Source: Bacteroidota bacterium
GTDB lineage: Bacteria; Bacteroidota; Bacteroidia; Bacteroidales; CAIXZF01
DNA: 58,169 nucleotides
Assembly: GCA_026391855.1 (NCBI GenBank)
Contig: JAPLDE010000040.1
Location: 1-58,169, forward strand
Reading direction: 5' to 3'
The notes below the pieces were generated by a model, which was not told where the DNA came from, did no database searches, and was given only the letters and a program-made list of their open reading frames with translations. A program made the position numbers and the translations under genes. Positions 25,363 to 36,900 of the stretch are shown in pieces. Positions within the stretch are counted from its first letter, which is position 1; every line of letters starts with the position of its first letter.

Positions 25363-25761
25363 TCAGAAATGAAGCTTATGGTAGTCGAAGAAGGTATTAT
25401 CGCGTAACCATTTGATTTTCTTAGCCGTCACAATAAAAAGGGTAAGATCTTTTTCCTGCAGCCATTGAATGGCTTCATATTTTTCGTTGCAGGCATCGGC
25501 AAAGATGACCAGGAATTCGAAGTTGTGATGCAATAGCCATTTATAGGCATTAGGATCACCGTCGATAGCCAGGTCGAGAGCTGCCAGTTCGGGAAAACCA
25601 TTTTTCAGAAGCCATTTACCGGCTTCCTCACTACCCCGGATAGCACTGGAAAGAGCCGCCAGTTCAGGAAAGCCGTTACGCAACAACCATTGAAGGATGA
25701 CTTCGTTACCGGTGATCGTTTCACTCCAGGCAATAAGAACTTTTGGAGGATAATGAAGCAT
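25363..25761 (-). CDS. Small repeat protein of unknown function
   Basis: I do not recognise this 132-residue protein as a named family. It contains three to four copies of a unit of about 33 residues with a WLLxxGFPELAAL core (LQWLLRNGFPELAAL, KWLLKNGFPELAAL, KWLLHHNFEFLVIF, QWLQEKDLTLFIV). The pattern suggests an all-helical solenoid similar in size to ankyrin repeats, but without the ankyrin consensus. It has no signal peptide. Its ATG overlaps the stop codon of the radical SAM gene (TAATG), so the two are translationally coupled and may act together. Confidence 0.68.
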   Translation of the reverse strand: MLHYPPKVLIAWSETITGNEVILQWLLRNGFPELAALSSAIRGSEEAGKWLLKNGFPELAALDLAIDGDPNAYKWLLHHNFEFLVIFADACNEKYEAIQWLQEKDLTLFIVTAKKIKWLRDNTFFDYHKLHF

Positions 25762-26540
25762 TAATCAAAAAATTCAGCGCAAATGCCGATTTTCTCAACC
25801 TTAGCGGCAATATGTGCCAGGTCGCTTTCGGTGATCTTTTCCAGTCCAAGTAAAGGCGTCTTGCGCTCAATAGAGTAAAGCATGACCCTTTTGGGGTTAA
25901 TTTCTTTAACCAGTAAAAGCCAGGCTGCTACCTCTTCTTCGGAGGTGTTGTCGATGATTTTCCCATTAATCTCACCTCTTACAAATAAGGTCTGCAGGGT
26001 AACTTTTCCGTTAAAGTGTTTCAGGTTGTCTACAATTTCCCTCAGGCTTACCGGTATCTTTGGCTGGTTGATCAGCTGGAACATCTCTTCTGTTCCGGCA
26101 TCCAGCTTCTGGATATTGTTATCCAGTTTTTTAAGGGCTTCCATAATGTGGGGTTGCCAGATCATGGAGGCATTTGACAGAACGCTGATCCTGGCTTTCG
26201 GGAAGTGTTTGTTTTTCAGTTCGATAGTTCCATCAACAATAGCAGAGAACTCCGGATGTACGGTAGGTTCCCCGTTACCGGCCAGGGTGAGGGAATTGGG
26301 GTATATTCCTTCCTTTTTCAGTTCCTCCAACCGTTTATCCAGCAGGTCAAGGATAGCGGCAGCAGGGACAAAATCCGCATTTTCCAGCGGGTTCACCTCG
26401 GTCCATCCACATTCACAATATACACAGTTAAATGTACAATATTTGTAATGTGTCGGTAACAGGTTGATTCCGAGGGAAATCCCCAGTCGCCTGCTATGAA
26501 CCGGGCCAAAAATGGTTTCATGAAAGTGGATACGTGACAT
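25761..26540 (-). CDS. Radical SAM protein
   Basis: This protein of about 259 residues has the radical SAM cluster motif CTFNCVYCECGW near residue 36, followed by LTLAGNGEPTVHPEF (SAM contact region) and RISVLSNASM. The start RIHFHETIFGPVHSRRLGIS is characteristic of a family of short radical SAM proteins often annotated only as such; the reaction is unknown. I chose ATG 26540 rather than the upstream TTG 26564, because the conserved N-terminus begins there and a GATCTTTG box (one mismatch to TAnnTTTG) lies just upstream. It is coupled to the small repeat protein gene by a TAATG overlap. Confidence 0.85.
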   Translation of the reverse strand: MSRIHFHETIFGPVHSRRLGISLGINLLPTHYKYCTFNCVYCECGWTEVNPLENADFVPAAAILDLLDKRLEELKKEGIYPNSLTLAGNGEPTVHPEFSAIVDGTIELKNKHFPKARISVLSNASMIWQPHIMEALKKLDNNIQKLDAGTEEMFQLINQPKIPVSLREIVDNLKHFNGKVTLQTLFVRGEINGKIIDNTSEEEVAAWLLLVKEINPKRVMLYSIERKTPLLGLEKITESDLAHIAAKVEKIGICAEFFD

Positions 26541-26664
26541 TGATTTGGGTTGATCAGACAACAAAGATCAGGAAATATTCCATATCAAGGCTGAAGCTTT
26601 TAAATCCTTTCTGAAATTTATTATAATTGAATTTATAAGGTTATGAAGGGAAAGGTTGCTGATT

Positions 26665-28395
26665 TTAAGACAAGCCGATAGGATAATCAGGCTGGTCGGT
26701 CCATTCGAAGTTATATAAACCATCGATAAGCCTTTTTTCCTTTTCTTCAGGGGTCATGCTATCATAGGCATCTTTTTCTTTCTGTATCTTAATCCGTTTT
26801 TCTTCTTCCACTGCCCAGATTTCAGCCAGGTAGTGATCTTCTACCCTTTTCTTCAGGAATTCATGTGCAACAGAAGGAAACAGTTCCAGCAGCAGTTGTT
26901 CTTTTTCGTTTGATGCCAGCGGTACTCCGCCATATTCCCAGAAGACAGGGTTTTCCTGTCGTTTGTAATACCTGGTATCGTAAGGTGTTTCATGCCTGAC
27001 TCCGGCAATTTTGTACCTGAATTCCGGATCAACGGGGACAGGAGTTTTACCATAGATACCTTTGACAAGGTTAACAAACTGAATGGATTTAGTGGTATAG
27101 AAGGGTACTCCTTTATTTTCGTCGATAACGCAGTTAACGGCCTGTACGCCAACAATTTGTGAAGTCGGAGTAACCAAGGGCGGGCATCCGCAGGCCATAC
27201 GGACCTGTGGGATCAGTTCCATTGCCCTGGGAAGAAGTTTTTCCAGTTTGAGCTGTTTCAGCTGAGCCAGCATATTGGAATACATTCCTCCGGGGATCTC
27301 TGCCATTCTCACTTTGTCATCCGGATCGGGGAAGTTAAAATATCGTTCCAGTTGCTGGCAGACGGTAAGCAGGTCATCGTCTTTATCGGCTTTGGCATAG
27401 CCGATGGCCAGGTCGAGCATGCGGTCGATATCGAATGGAAGTTTATCGCGGGTGAGGTCGAATTCTCTCGGGATTTTTTTTGTGGAGTCGAATTCAGCCA
27501 GTTCTTCCCTGATGGAAAGCAGTTCTTTATTTGCTTTTACCACTGCAGAAAGTTCAACGCCGGTTTCAATATTCAGTTTATCACAAAAGAGCTGGATTAT
27601 TTCAAAGGCGGGGGCTGCTGACCCGCCGGCAAAGTTCATCAGGGCAGTATCGAGGATATCCACCCCGTTTACGATCGCCGTCAAAGCGCTGGCAAGGCCA
27701 AAACCCGGTGTGCAGTGCGTATGGAAATCGACTGGGATATCAAGCTCTTTTTTCAGCAGATGGATCAGTCGCCCGGTCTTACCGGGAGGAATGAGACCTG
27801 CCATGTCCTTGATGGTGATCATGTTAGCGCCCATTTCCTGCAACTGAACAGCCTTTTCAACAAAATACGCTTTTGTGAAGATGCGCGTTTGCAGCAGTTT
27901 GGCATGCAGGAGGGCTTTCATTTTGTCTTTAGTCGAGAAATGAGGGTCTACCGTATAGCAGACGGTGGCATCGGCTATTCCCCCGCTGTCTTTCACGTAT
28001 TTGATGGAAGATTTAATATTATCCACATCATTAAGGGCGTCGAAGATCCTCATGACAGAGATGCCCGACTGGACAGAGTTCCTGTTAAATCCTTCGATAA
28101 CTTCTTCAGGATAAGGGTTGTATCCGAAGAGGTTCCTGCCACGGGACAGGGCGGTGAGGTTTGAGGTGTCGCCGATCATCTTTTTTATGCTTTCCAGGCG
28201 CTCCCATGGGTTTTCATGGAGGTAACGCATCACCGAATCGGGAACCGCTCCTCCCCAGACTTCCATTGCGAAAAAACCGATTTCTTTAAAATGAGGAAGA
28301 ACCCTTTCCACCTGGGCCTGGTTCATCCTTGTAGCAAAAAGTGACTGCTGACCGTCTCTCAGGGTAACATCCCTGATCAGTAATTTCCTTTTCAT
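26665..28395 (-). CDS. Biotin-dependent carboxyltransferase (pyruvate carboxylase B / oxaloacetate decarboxylase alpha-like)
   Basis: This 576-residue protein has the DRE-TIM type carboxyltransferase barrel: RDVTLRDGQQSL (metal and substrate binding) at residue 8, NLTALSRGRNLFGY, ITIKDMAGLIPP, and the metal-binding DFHTHCTPG. The C-terminal conserved carboxylase domain follows (MYSNMLAQLKQL, VTPTSQIVGVQAV). There is no biotinyl (MKM) domain at the C-terminus, so a separate biotin carrier protein is needed, as in multi-subunit pyruvate carboxylase, transcarboxylase 5S or sodium-pumping decarboxylase systems. No such partner lies in the window, so the exact complex is undecided. Confidence 0.88.
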   Translation of the reverse strand: MKRKLLIRDVTLRDGQQSLFATRMNQAQVERVLPHFKEIGFFAMEVWGGAVPDSVMRYLHENPWERLESIKKMIGDTSNLTALSRGRNLFGYNPYPEEVIEGFNRNSVQSGISVMRIFDALNDVDNIKSSIKYVKDSGGIADATVCYTVDPHFSTKDKMKALLHAKLLQTRIFTKAYFVEKAVQLQEMGANMITIKDMAGLIPPGKTGRLIHLLKKELDIPVDFHTHCTPGFGLASALTAIVNGVDILDTALMNFAGGSAAPAFEIIQLFCDKLNIETGVELSAVVKANKELLSIREELAEFDSTKKIPREFDLTRDKLPFDIDRMLDLAIGYAKADKDDDLLTVCQQLERYFNFPDPDDKVRMAEIPGGMYSNMLAQLKQLKLEKLLPRAMELIPQVRMACGCPPLVTPTSQIVGVQAVNCVIDENKGVPFYTTKSIQFVNLVKGIYGKTPVPVDPEFRYKIAGVRHETPYDTRYYKRQENPVFWEYGGVPLASNEKEQLLLELFPSVAHEFLKKRVEDHYLAEIWAVEEEKRIKIQKEKDAYDSMTPEEKEKRLIDGLYNFEWTDQPDYPIGLS

Positions 28396-28489
28396 GGCAG
28401 TAAAAATAGAACAGTGAGTAGGTATAGTATAAACAGATATTCAGGAGAAGGGGTCCTGTAACATTATATTCTCATCCTGTTACAGACTG

Positions 28490-28504
28490 AAAAAAAAAAA
28501 AAAA
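28490..28504 (-). terminator. 15-base poly-T run downstream of the surface-protein operon (weak terminator)
   Basis: On the minus strand a run of 15 T residues begins 11 bases past the stop of the last operon gene. Only a weak GTAA/TTAC hairpin precedes it, overlapping the stop region. It may act as a terminator, but the stem is poor. The run is also a likely place for length errors. Confidence 0.35.
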
Positions 28505-28515
28505 TCAGGTAATTA

Positions 28516-31377
28516 TCAGTTACTTATGGTTAATATATGGAAAAGATTCAGTTCTTTTTGGCTGTTTTTAATTTCCAGGCGGTAAGGATAAGTCCCGGAA
28601 GCCATTGAACCGGCATTTACCATTACTTTATGATAACCGGCAGCCTGCCACCCTGTAAGCAGGCTTTTAATCAACTGCCCGGTTGAATTGAAAAGGTTTA
28701 AATTAACCCACGCATCATCAGGAAGATAGAAACTGATCTCTGTATTTTGGTTGAAGGGATTGGGATAATTTTGTCCGAGGAAATAGGTTTCAGGCTGTTC
28801 TTCCGATACCAGTTTCGGAGTGTAAAGGACGAAGTCAGGAAGGATCTTCCCATACCTTTCGGCCACCTCACTATTGGCTTCTGCAGTGATCTCAAGGTTC
28901 CCGGTAAGTGGCCTGTCGGCAGCCCTTAAACTCAATGACAACAAGGGTTCTCCCTGGTCAACACTGAAAGGTGAAAGGCTGTACCAGCCGATACGAAGCT
29001 GGCCGTTAGCTTTGGTGTAGATCATTTCTTCCGTTGCGGCAGGAGTTTTCATCTTTACATCAAGCAATTCAAGATAATCAGACGGATAGGTTAACACCAG
29101 GGAAACGGAACCTACAACTACATCTTTATTTACAAGAAAGGGCAAAGTAAACTCCCGGCCGGAACTTATCGTCATGTCCAGCCCATGGGCAATGGTAACC
29201 CCGGGGCTGTATTTCCCGGCCGGAACGAACGAACCGTCTACATCCCCGTAACAAAGTGTAAAGAAGCCGGCAATCTGAGGAGCATAACCCAGGTTTACGG
29301 TATCGGCCATTTCCACCCAATCACCGGCAGGGAATGATTCAATGGCATGAACAAACCTTCTGGCGATCAACAGGGCATCAACAGCATTGAGATGGCTGAT
29401 CAGGTTTACATCACCGGCTTTCAGGTAAATGCCTTCCAGGATATTCAACCCGCTGAAGTGAAGCAAGACCCGCAGGGCATCGGTAGCATTGGCGCCACCC
29501 CATGGCTTACTGATCTCGGGGTATACGATATATTCGCCTGGTATTACATTGGAAAACAGGTAATTACCACTTGTATTGGTAAGGGTTGAATCAACCCTGT
29601 TACCATTCAGATCTTTTAATACCAGTTTAGTATTGGCCATAACCGATTGGTTTTCATTGCTGTACCTCACCAGCCCGGACAAAGAGGAGATGATATTCAG
29701 TGTGGCCACCGTTGAGTTGACAAAACAATAGCCATTGCTTACCAGGCATCGGAACATGAAGCCATTCAGATCGCTGGTGGCAGGCATTACGGAAAGGTCG
29801 GCTGAATTAATACCGGCATAGGGAGGGTTTTCAGTCAGGGGGAGGTAGTTATCTCCCCCGTCATTACTCATTTCCCACTGATAGTAAGAGGCTCCTGATG
29901 CAGTCAGCGAAAAATGGGCATCAGTTCCCTGACCGGCCTGGACCGAAAGTGGTTGAACCGTTACGGTCGGGGGTGGTTTGAGGGTGGTAACCCCTTCGGC
30001 ATGGTTCTTCATTGGTTCCGTATTCCCGGTATTATCACTGGCAATGGAGAAGAATCCATAGGAAGTACATGGCTTGCCATCGAAACGTATCGCTTCATTC
30101 ACCCTGCCTTCTCCGTATTTGAGAAAAGGTCCGTTATTCTCGGAAACATACAGGTCTGCTTTTTCCACCCCGGAACCTCCGGTATCATCATTACCGGTAA
30201 TGGTAATCAGGATAGATGTAGTGTCGTAAGAGGAGGAAAGGGCATTTATATGGCTGACAGGGGCAATGGCATCGGCAGTGTTGGTCCAGGTATTGGTTGG
30301 CAGGGGAGGGTTTAAATCGAAAACGATAACAGCAGCCGCTTTGAGGGAATCGCCAGTCTGTGTGGTGGATTTTGGTTTTATGTTGAAAGAAACATTGCCT
30401 TCACCCCGGTGTGTCAGGGTGTCATTAATGGGAAGCATACCCGTCAGGGGGTCTTCCGGCGGAAGCCCGGTAGCTGGATCAATAGCCTGGAAGATCCAGA
30501 AAACCGTATTATTTCCGAGATTGATACCAGCGGTGACGTCAACAAACACCCCGAGAGAATCCCGGGCATCAAGCCTGACGGAATAGTTGGAAGTATTGGG
30601 AGGAACAGTAAATACCAGATTCCCGAACCCGAAATCGCCCAATTTGATTCCTGACAGGCCCATATGGGGGTCAATTTGGTAGGTTACCACTACTTTTTGG
30701 GCCGGAGCGGTTGCGAAATCGGGGTCATTTTCGAAGTTAATAATGTAATTCAATGATTTTGAAGAGCTTATAAATTTTTGTTCCCCATAACCATCGGGTC
30801 CGAGAATTTCATTGGGATCGCGGGAACAGCGGATAGGCACATAGGTTACCATGACCGAATTTTTACCACTGCAACTATTAACATCCTTTGCGGTAAAGGT
30901 ATATTTTCCGGAGCCTGAGACCATCATTGAGGGCCCCGGGGACCAGGTATAAGGAGGTTCGCCGCCGGAGGCAGACGCAGAAAGGTTGATCGTTGGAGGG
31001 CCATCCTGTACACAAAAAGGAACAGAACCTCCTCCGTTCACCGAAACACTGATCTTTCCCGAACCTTTTATGGTGGTGGATTTTTGCCCTTTGCACCCTT
31101 TTGAATCTTTAACTGTTACGGTATACGTTCCTGGTGCCAGGTTGCTGATGGAGGCTCCGGTGCTACCGTTCGACCAGGTAAAAGTATAGGGAGGAACACC
31201 ATGGTTTACCGAGGCAGCGGCACTTCCATCGTTTTTGCCGCAATGGGCGTCCTGCTTGGTAATGGTTATCTGGGCCCGGACATGGATTGAAATTAAGATT
31301 ATCAATCCCCCTAATAACATAGGTAACGATCTCTTAATCTGTTGATTATAATTGTTAAACCGGTTCATGGTTTTCAT
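28516..31377 (-). CDS. Large exported protein with SprB-like repeat, dockerin/cohesin-like modules and T9SS sorting domain
   Basis: This 953-residue protein has a signal peptide (to about residue 35, VRAQ), a SprB-type repeat (about 36-105: CGKNDGSAAASVNHGVPPYT and APGTYTVTVKDSKGC), a second shorter Pro/Gly segment, and a long Ig-like middle. Then comes a set of modules shared with two other genes here: a carboxypeptidase-regulatory-like beta-sandwich (SGNYLFSNVIPGEY), a dockerin-like stretch (GDVNLISHLNAVDALLIARR then FPAGDW), a cohesin-like domain (about 735-855), and a T9SS type A sorting domain (YFLGQNYPNPFNQNTEISFY). It is the last gene of a five-gene operon, 11 bases after its neighbour. 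It should be presented at the cell surface; any catalytic function is not visible. Confidence 0.85.
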   Translation of the reverse strand: MKTMNRFNNYNQQIKRSLPMLLGGLIILISIHVRAQITITKQDAHCGKNDGSAAASVNHGVPPYTFTWSNGSTGASISNLAPGTYTVTVKDSKGCKGQKSTTIKGSGKISVSVNGGGSVPFCVQDGPPTINLSASASGGEPPYTWSPGPSMMVSGSGKYTFTAKDVNSCSGKNSVMVTYVPIRCSRDPNEILGPDGYGEQKFISSSKSLNYIINFENDPDFATAPAQKVVVTYQIDPHMGLSGIKLGDFGFGNLVFTVPPNTSNYSVRLDARDSLGVFVDVTAGINLGNNTVFWIFQAIDPATGLPPEDPLTGMLPINDTLTHRGEGNVSFNIKPKSTTQTGDSLKAAAVIVFDLNPPLPTNTWTNTADAIAPVSHINALSSSYDTTSILITITGNDDTGGSGVEKADLYVSENNGPFLKYGEGRVNEAIRFDGKPCTSYGFFSIASDNTGNTEPMKNHAEGVTTLKPPPTVTVQPLSVQAGQGTDAHFSLTASGASYYQWEMSNDGGDNYLPLTENPPYAGINSADLSVMPATSDLNGFMFRCLVSNGYCFVNSTVATLNIISSLSGLVRYSNENQSVMANTKLVLKDLNGNRVDSTLTNTSGNYLFSNVIPGEYIVYPEISKPWGGANATDALRVLLHFSGLNILEGIYLKAGDVNLISHLNAVDALLIARRFVHAIESFPAGDWVEMADTVNLGYAPQIAGFFTLCYGDVDGSFVPAGKYSPGVTIAHGLDMTISSGREFTLPFLVNKDVVVGSVSLVLTYPSDYLELLDVKMKTPAATEEMIYTKANGQLRIGWYSLSPFSVDQGEPLLSLSLRAADRPLTGNLEITAEANSEVAERYGKILPDFVLYTPKLVSEEQPETYFLGQNYPNPFNQNTEISFYLPDDAWVNLNLFNSTGQLIKSLLTGWQAAGYHKVMVNAGSMASGTYPYRLEIKNSQKELNLFHILTISN

Positions 31378-31388
31378 TTTATTAATAA

Positions 31389-32714
31389 TTATTCACAAAC
31401 ATCACCTGTTCCGTCACAATCTGAATCAGCCTGGTCCGGGTTGTAAACACCGGGGCAGTTATCATAAATGTTAGGTATCCCATCTCCGTCTTTATCCATA
31501 TCACACACATCTCCCACCCCGTCCTGGTCCATATCAGCCTGGTCGGGATTATACACCTGGGGGCAGTTATCACAGGCATCACCGGTCATATCTCCATCAT
31601 AATCAGCCTGGGTAGGATTGTATGAAAAGGGGCAATTGTCGTTGACATTCAGAATGCCATCTCCGTCGATATCATCATCAATATCATTATTATAACCATC
31701 CCCATCCATATCAGGATCACAGACATCTCCCAATTTATCCCCGTCCAGGTCGTATTGGTAAGGGTTAAAGACGGTCGGGCAATTATCGCAGGAATCCCCC
31801 ACATTATCATGATCGGCATCCTCCTGCATCGGGTTAATGGTAAACGGACAGTTGTCGCAGGCATCACCCACCCCGTCATTCTCATAGTCTTCCTGGTCAG
31901 GGTTGGGTTTATCGGGGCAATTGTCGCAGGCATTCCCGATACCGTCCTGGTCATTGTCTTCCTGACCCGGATTGGAGATACAGGGACAATTATCGGCCGT
32001 ATTGATCACTCCGTCCTGGTCGAGGTCATTGGATGCGATAAGGAGAGAAGCCGGGTGATTTCTAAGGAAAATGGCAATGTTCCCGTTCCTTTGAAGACTA
32101 TCCTGGATAAAGGCGCAATACCAGGTATTCCCGTTTTTTCTGAAGAAGAAAGGATAAGGGACAGAATCCCAGGTACCGTTTGATTTTACTTCAGAAAGAA
32201 CAAGAAATCCTCCTTGCGTCGAAAGGCCTATTTTTATACGGAAAGCATTGACTGTAGCTGCAAAACCGAGTAGTTGTGTCTGAAATGAAGCTGTATTCAG
32301 AATAGCCTGTATCTCAGGAAGATCTGCCGGGTGGTATTGCTGCAGGATCTGATTAATGTCACCGGTTTTGTAAGCTTTCAGTAAGCGGCAAAAGGCAGCA
32401 TAGGGTGTATTGATACCGGTGGCATTTTGTCCGCCGGTTTGGTCATCCACCAGCCAGTTATCATTGATACCCGGGATTGAACCTTCCATTTCATAAAATA
32501 TCAGCGAATCACAGATCTCATGCGGAGGATCGGTGATCATGCTGCTACCCAGATTTTTCGGTATAGTAATATAATATGGTAAGAGGTTAAAGTTGGGGAA
32601 AGTGTCCCTTCGAAAAAGTGAACCGGGAGCGCTCCATCCCTGTAATCCAATGAAAGACACCATAATAACAGGGAGGAGCTTATTGAAGATGCCGGTAAGC
32701 GTATGCTTTTTCAT
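31389..32714 (-). CDS. Exported thrombospondin type 3 repeat protein
   Basis: This 441-residue protein has a signal peptide (about 1-31), a region of about 200 residues of unknown fold, and seven thrombospondin type 3 calcium-binding repeats at the C-terminus, each with a DNCP core followed by an NPxQ and a DxDxDGxGD motif (for example [20 protein letters not shown]). It ends within a repeat (GTGDVCE) with no T9SS sorting domain. Such repeats often form rigid, calcium-stabilised stalks. Because the neighbours carry sorting domains and this protein does not, it may stay associated through them or leave by another route. It is fourth in the five-gene operon. Confidence 0.85.
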   Translation of the reverse strand: MKKHTLTGIFNKLLPVIMVSFIGLQGWSAPGSLFRRDTFPNFNLLPYYITIPKNLGSSMITDPPHEICDSLIFYEMEGSIPGINDNWLVDDQTGGQNATGINTPYAAFCRLLKAYKTGDINQILQQYHPADLPEIQAILNTASFQTQLLGFAATVNAFRIKIGLSTQGGFLVLSEVKSNGTWDSVPYPFFFRKNGNTWYCAFIQDSLQRNGNIAIFLRNHPASLLIASNDLDQDGVINTADNCPCISNPGQEDNDQDGIGNACDNCPDKPNPDQEDYENDGVGDACDNCPFTINPMQEDADHDNVGDSCDNCPTVFNPYQYDLDGDKLGDVCDPDMDGDGYNNDIDDDIDGDGILNVNDNCPFSYNPTQADYDGDMTGDACDNCPQVYNPDQADMDQDGVGDVCDMDKDGDGIPNIYDNCPGVYNPDQADSDCDGTGDVCE

Positions 32715-32737
32715 ATCGTTTATCTTGAAATTCGATT

Positions 32738-33955
32738 TTAATAAAAGTATCTTTTAGTAATGATGGGGACCTGGTAGTGGTACTTTCCCCCCGACAGGAT
32801 GATGACATCCACATAGGCATCCAGTCCCGCCCCGAATTTTCCCTGGATGATGGTTGAATTGGAAGGCACGCAGAATTGAATAGTGGGAGTGGAAACATAA
32901 GGGACAAAAGTGGCTGAAACATCGCCTAACAGCCCTCCGATCAGTGTCCCGCTCAAACCCCCGAAAATATTGATGTCGGCAGTGGCACCAAAACAGAACT
33001 GGCCGTTGTCGCAGGTGCTTTTATAGTCACCGGTCACATACAGGCTGGTGCTGAACCCAAACCTCACGTTCAATGAGGCAACATAAGGGATACCGGCAAA
33101 AGGAGCATCGCAGGTCACGGCGAAGTTAGGTTTATAGGTCAGGGCCACCCGAAGCTGGTCTGTTACACAATCAGCCGATGGGCAACACATTTTGCCAAGG
33201 TTATAGGAAGCTTCCAACGCTTGTGAAAAACCGGGTTGGCAAAGGAAACCCGGGACTTCGCTGAATTTACTGAGTTTCTCAATGAGAGCATCAATTTTTT
33301 TGATCAGGGCTGTTCCGCCAAAGGCACCGATGTCCGGAATTCCGACCAGTTGCTGAGTGGCATATTCTCCATTAACGACATGAACATTGACATTTACCGA
33401 AAGAGGGTTGTCCCAGTTCATACAGTTCAGTTTGGCAATAATGGTGACCCAGGCATCATGGTTATTCACATAGGGGGCAGTCGGCGGGTCAAAGATCACC
33501 TGCTTTTCCATTCCCGGTGGATCGGTAACGATGTTGAACTGTTCGGGGAGGAACTTATCACCCACGCTCCAGCAGCATTGGTTGGCAGTAACATTCAGGC
33601 TGTTGACCTGGTCGACAAAAACCGTCATTTCATCATACACCTCATAGGCAAAATTATCGCCCACCACATGGAGTGTATATATTTGATTATCAGGAGGAGA
33701 TGCATTTGGGTTGGCTGTATTCGGGTTATCCAGGCCGGTTGCCGGGGTCCAGTAGTAACACCAGGATGAGTTTGTACTGGCAGGGCCAATTCGAACCGGG
33801 ATCGTTTCAAACACACTGTTGGGGTTTTTACAGGTATGTTTATCAGGACCGGCCAGCCCTTCGATATGGGTCTGACCCATGGCCTGAGGGCAGGTTAGCA
33901 GTAAAAGTCCGGCTGTTGCCACCGAAGCCTGTCGTATATATTTTATAAACTTCAT
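32738..33955 (-). CDS. Exported protein of unknown function
   Basis: This 405-residue protein has a clear signal peptide (about 1-27, ending AMGQ). The first domain (about 35-115) resembles an Ig-like or PKD-like fold with [20 protein letters not shown], common in Bacteroidota surface proteins. The remainder contains about a dozen cysteines ([32 protein letters not shown]) and beta-strand patterns but matches no family I know. No sorting domain is present. It is third in the operon, 22 bases after the CARDB gene and 23 before the thrombospondin-repeat gene. Confidence 0.75.
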   Translation of the reverse strand: MKFIKYIRQASVATAGLLLLTCPQAMGQTHIEGLAGPDKHTCKNPNSVFETIPVRIGPASTNSSWCYYWTPATGLDNPNTANPNASPPDNQIYTLHVVGDNFAYEVYDEMTVFVDQVNSLNVTANQCCWSVGDKFLPEQFNIVTDPPGMEKQVIFDPPTAPYVNNHDAWVTIIAKLNCMNWDNPLSVNVNVHVVNGEYATQQLVGIPDIGAFGGTALIKKIDALIEKLSKFSEVPGFLCQPGFSQALEASYNLGKMCCPSADCVTDQLRVALTYKPNFAVTCDAPFAGIPYVASLNVRFGFSTSLYVTGDYKSTCDNGQFCFGATADINIFGGLSGTLIGGLLGDVSATFVPYVSTPTIQFCVPSNSTIIQGKFGAGLDAYVDVIILSGGKYHYQVPIITKRYFY

Positions 33956-33977
33956 ATCAGCAAGGTGTTAGGATCGA

Positions 33978-36900
33978 TCAATAATTAGGCAGTTTCATCA
34001 TAATGGCCAGGCCTGAAGAAGCCCTGGCATATACCGTTATTGTCCCGCTCATACCCGGGCGAAGGATATCCGGCGGACCTCCGGGTTCTCTGAAAGGGAT
34101 CACCAGGGAGGTCAGGTTCTGGTTAAGCCCGGTAACGGTAAAGGAGAGGGGTGCATTGGCTACACTGGTGAGCTCACCGTTGGGTGCCACCAGGTCTGTA
34201 TTCCCGTTGTTGGTAAATTCAATAACGATAGTAGCTATGCCCAGGGGTCTCACACTGGAAGGCTGGTAAACCACAACCTGAAGGTCGGGAATACCACCGT
34301 CAACAATACTAAAACCGTTTTCAAGGACAGCATACCCCTGGCAGAATTTGCCCGCCATAACCTGGTATGTTCCCGTATCGGCACCGCTAAGGTCAAATGA
34401 GGCATAAACCCTGGAGGCATCGATAAACAAGAGATTTGTTCCCTTAATCTTTGTTTCACCCCTGATCAGGAAGACTTCCATAGCGGGTACAAACTTCGAC
34501 CCGGTAATCTTCAGTGTGACACTACCAGTATTACCTCCCTGGGCGGCATCGACGGATAAAACCTGGAAGTTCAGTATACGGGCCTTAAGCCTGATATTCT
34601 GGATGGTTCCGCCAGTCGTGCTTCCATAGGCCATCAGGTAGTATGTTCCTGCCTGAAGGGAAGGAAGGATCACTTCCTGGTTACCGGAATTAGGGAAGGA
34701 ATAGGCATAGTCATAGGAGGTCCTGGAGGGAAGATCGGAGAAACGCAGGTAGAGCTCATTTGAACCGAAAATTGAATCCCCTGCCAGGTTGACAAGCATG
34801 GTTTCACCGGCAAGCCCCAAAGGTATTTCAATGCGGTAATACAAGGGGGAGTAATTTGTTAATGCATGCACTATCCAGGTATTGAGCGGGAGTTCGGGAA
34901 CGGTGACCTGCAGGGTTTGGACAGCATAGGAGGTGTTGTTGTTGTCGTTTCCTTCATAAATGTTATTCAGGACATCCGTTCTTACAATAATATACCACTG
35001 ACCGGGGGCTACTCCGGTAAGCGTGGCGGAAACCGACCTGTTGACATTAGCCTGGGGCCCCAGTGAAATATAACCGTTCAGGGATCCAAAATAAATGTCA
35101 TTAATATCCCAGGCCGTATCCCGGGAAAAATATACCATATCCTTCATCGTACCGACTGCCGGATTTGTCCCCTGGTTCATGATGGTCCAGGTGAGGGACA
35201 GATTTTCTCCGGCAACGGCCGCACCGGGTGGAATGATCTGAGAAACAACAAGATCGCAGGGCGGAGGTTGCTGGATCAATAGAGTCTGACTGGCCAGGTT
35301 ATTATTCTCATTGGTCCCTTCATAAATGATATCGGTGGCATCAGTCACCACAAGAACGATATAATTACCGGCAGCCCATATGGGAAGAAACACTTCCCGG
35401 GTTACGGTATATTCGGAGTCAACCGGCAGGGTTGCCGGGTGAACAATGGTAGCCAGTAAGGCATCTCCCTGGTTATCAGCGATGAAGTCGGTCGAAAGGA
35501 AGATTTTATCAACCCAGTTATAGTCCGGGGTGATTCCCACGCCCTGGTTTTTGATCTTCCAGGTCAGGGTTATAGGCTGGCCGGTGGTTCCATATTCAGG
35601 ACAGCTGAAATTGGCAAAAACAAGGTCAGGAGGAGGTGTCAGGTTAATATGGAGAATTTTAAGCTGACCCCCTGGCCCTTTAAAAAAGAGAAAATTGTTG
35701 GCAATGTTGGGGTCCAGGTTGTAATTGTAGACGTCAATCCTTACATACAAGTGAAAATCTCCCTGCATTCCATTGGGTATTAAGGTGTTGCTGCCGGAAG
35801 AGTATAGTTGACCGGGAGGTACAGACCCGTTGTGAAAAACACGGCCTAGATAGATATCTGAAGCGGGATTGGGGATGGTATCCGTGGTAAGATACAGAGC
35901 ATCATACCAGCCATAGGAGTAGGTTGTCACTGTTCCCAGGTTTTGCGCGGTCCAGTCAATGGCTATCTTTGTTCCTGAAAAACAGGATTCTACCGTGTTC
36001 AGGCTGAGCGCTGCCAGGTCGATAGGTGGGTAAGGTTTCATGAAAACCGGTATCGCGGAACTGTTGTTGTTGCCCTCTCCCGTATGTTCGTAAATGAAAT
36101 TGTCGTTGTCGGCCCTTACCCATAAATAGTAATTGGCTGAAGTGGCATAGCCGGGGAAACTGATAACCACTGTTTTGGTCACCGAGGAATCGGGAAGCAG
36201 CGAGAGGGTATCCCTGCAGTAAGTAAAATAGTTATAGATAGTCAGGTTAACGGTTTGGATTGAGAGGTAAAAGCCTTCTCTTGTAAGAGCCCCGTTTACT
36301 GGGCCGGGGCCGGTGTTTTTCAGGGTATAGGTTATTTCGAAAGGGATACCGGCGGTAATGGTATCCTGGCTGATTGAGCAGGCGGTTACTACCAGGTCGG
36401 GCCAGGGGGTAAGGTTAATGCGGAAGGGTTCCGCTCTCCTGGAAATGTTGTTGTTTTCATGAAGCGGCTCGAAAATGGTATTAAATACGTCAGAAACGAT
36501 ATAGAGGTAATAATTGCCATTTAACCCGTCGGGAACCGTCAGTGTTTTGGATTGAGGCAGGCTGTCACCCGGTAAAATACCGGCATAGGTGGTTGTTTTA
36601 AAACCAAGAAGAATGGAAGAATCCTCCCGGAAATAAGGAAGGACGGAAAGATAAAAACGATCGGTCCAGCTGCCGGTCAGCTTTCCGTTTCCTGTGTTAC
36701 GCGAAGAATAGGATACTATGAGGTTTTGTCCTGAAAAATTTGTGTCCGGTGTAACAATATTGGATACAAAAAGGTCGGCACCTAATATTTCGGTGGGATG
36801 AGAACAACGCCGGATGTTATTTTCTTCCTGGTTGTTTTCAAAAATCTGAAGATTGGCGTCAGAAAAAACAAAGAAATAGTAATTGCCGGTAAGCTGGTCG

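Noticed and set aside
31389..32714. Thrombospondin-repeat gene as a frameshifted fragment of the following T9SS gene
   Set aside because: The next gene has its own start and signal peptide 11 bases downstream, so two separate proteins are the better reading, although an indel near the end cannot be excluded.
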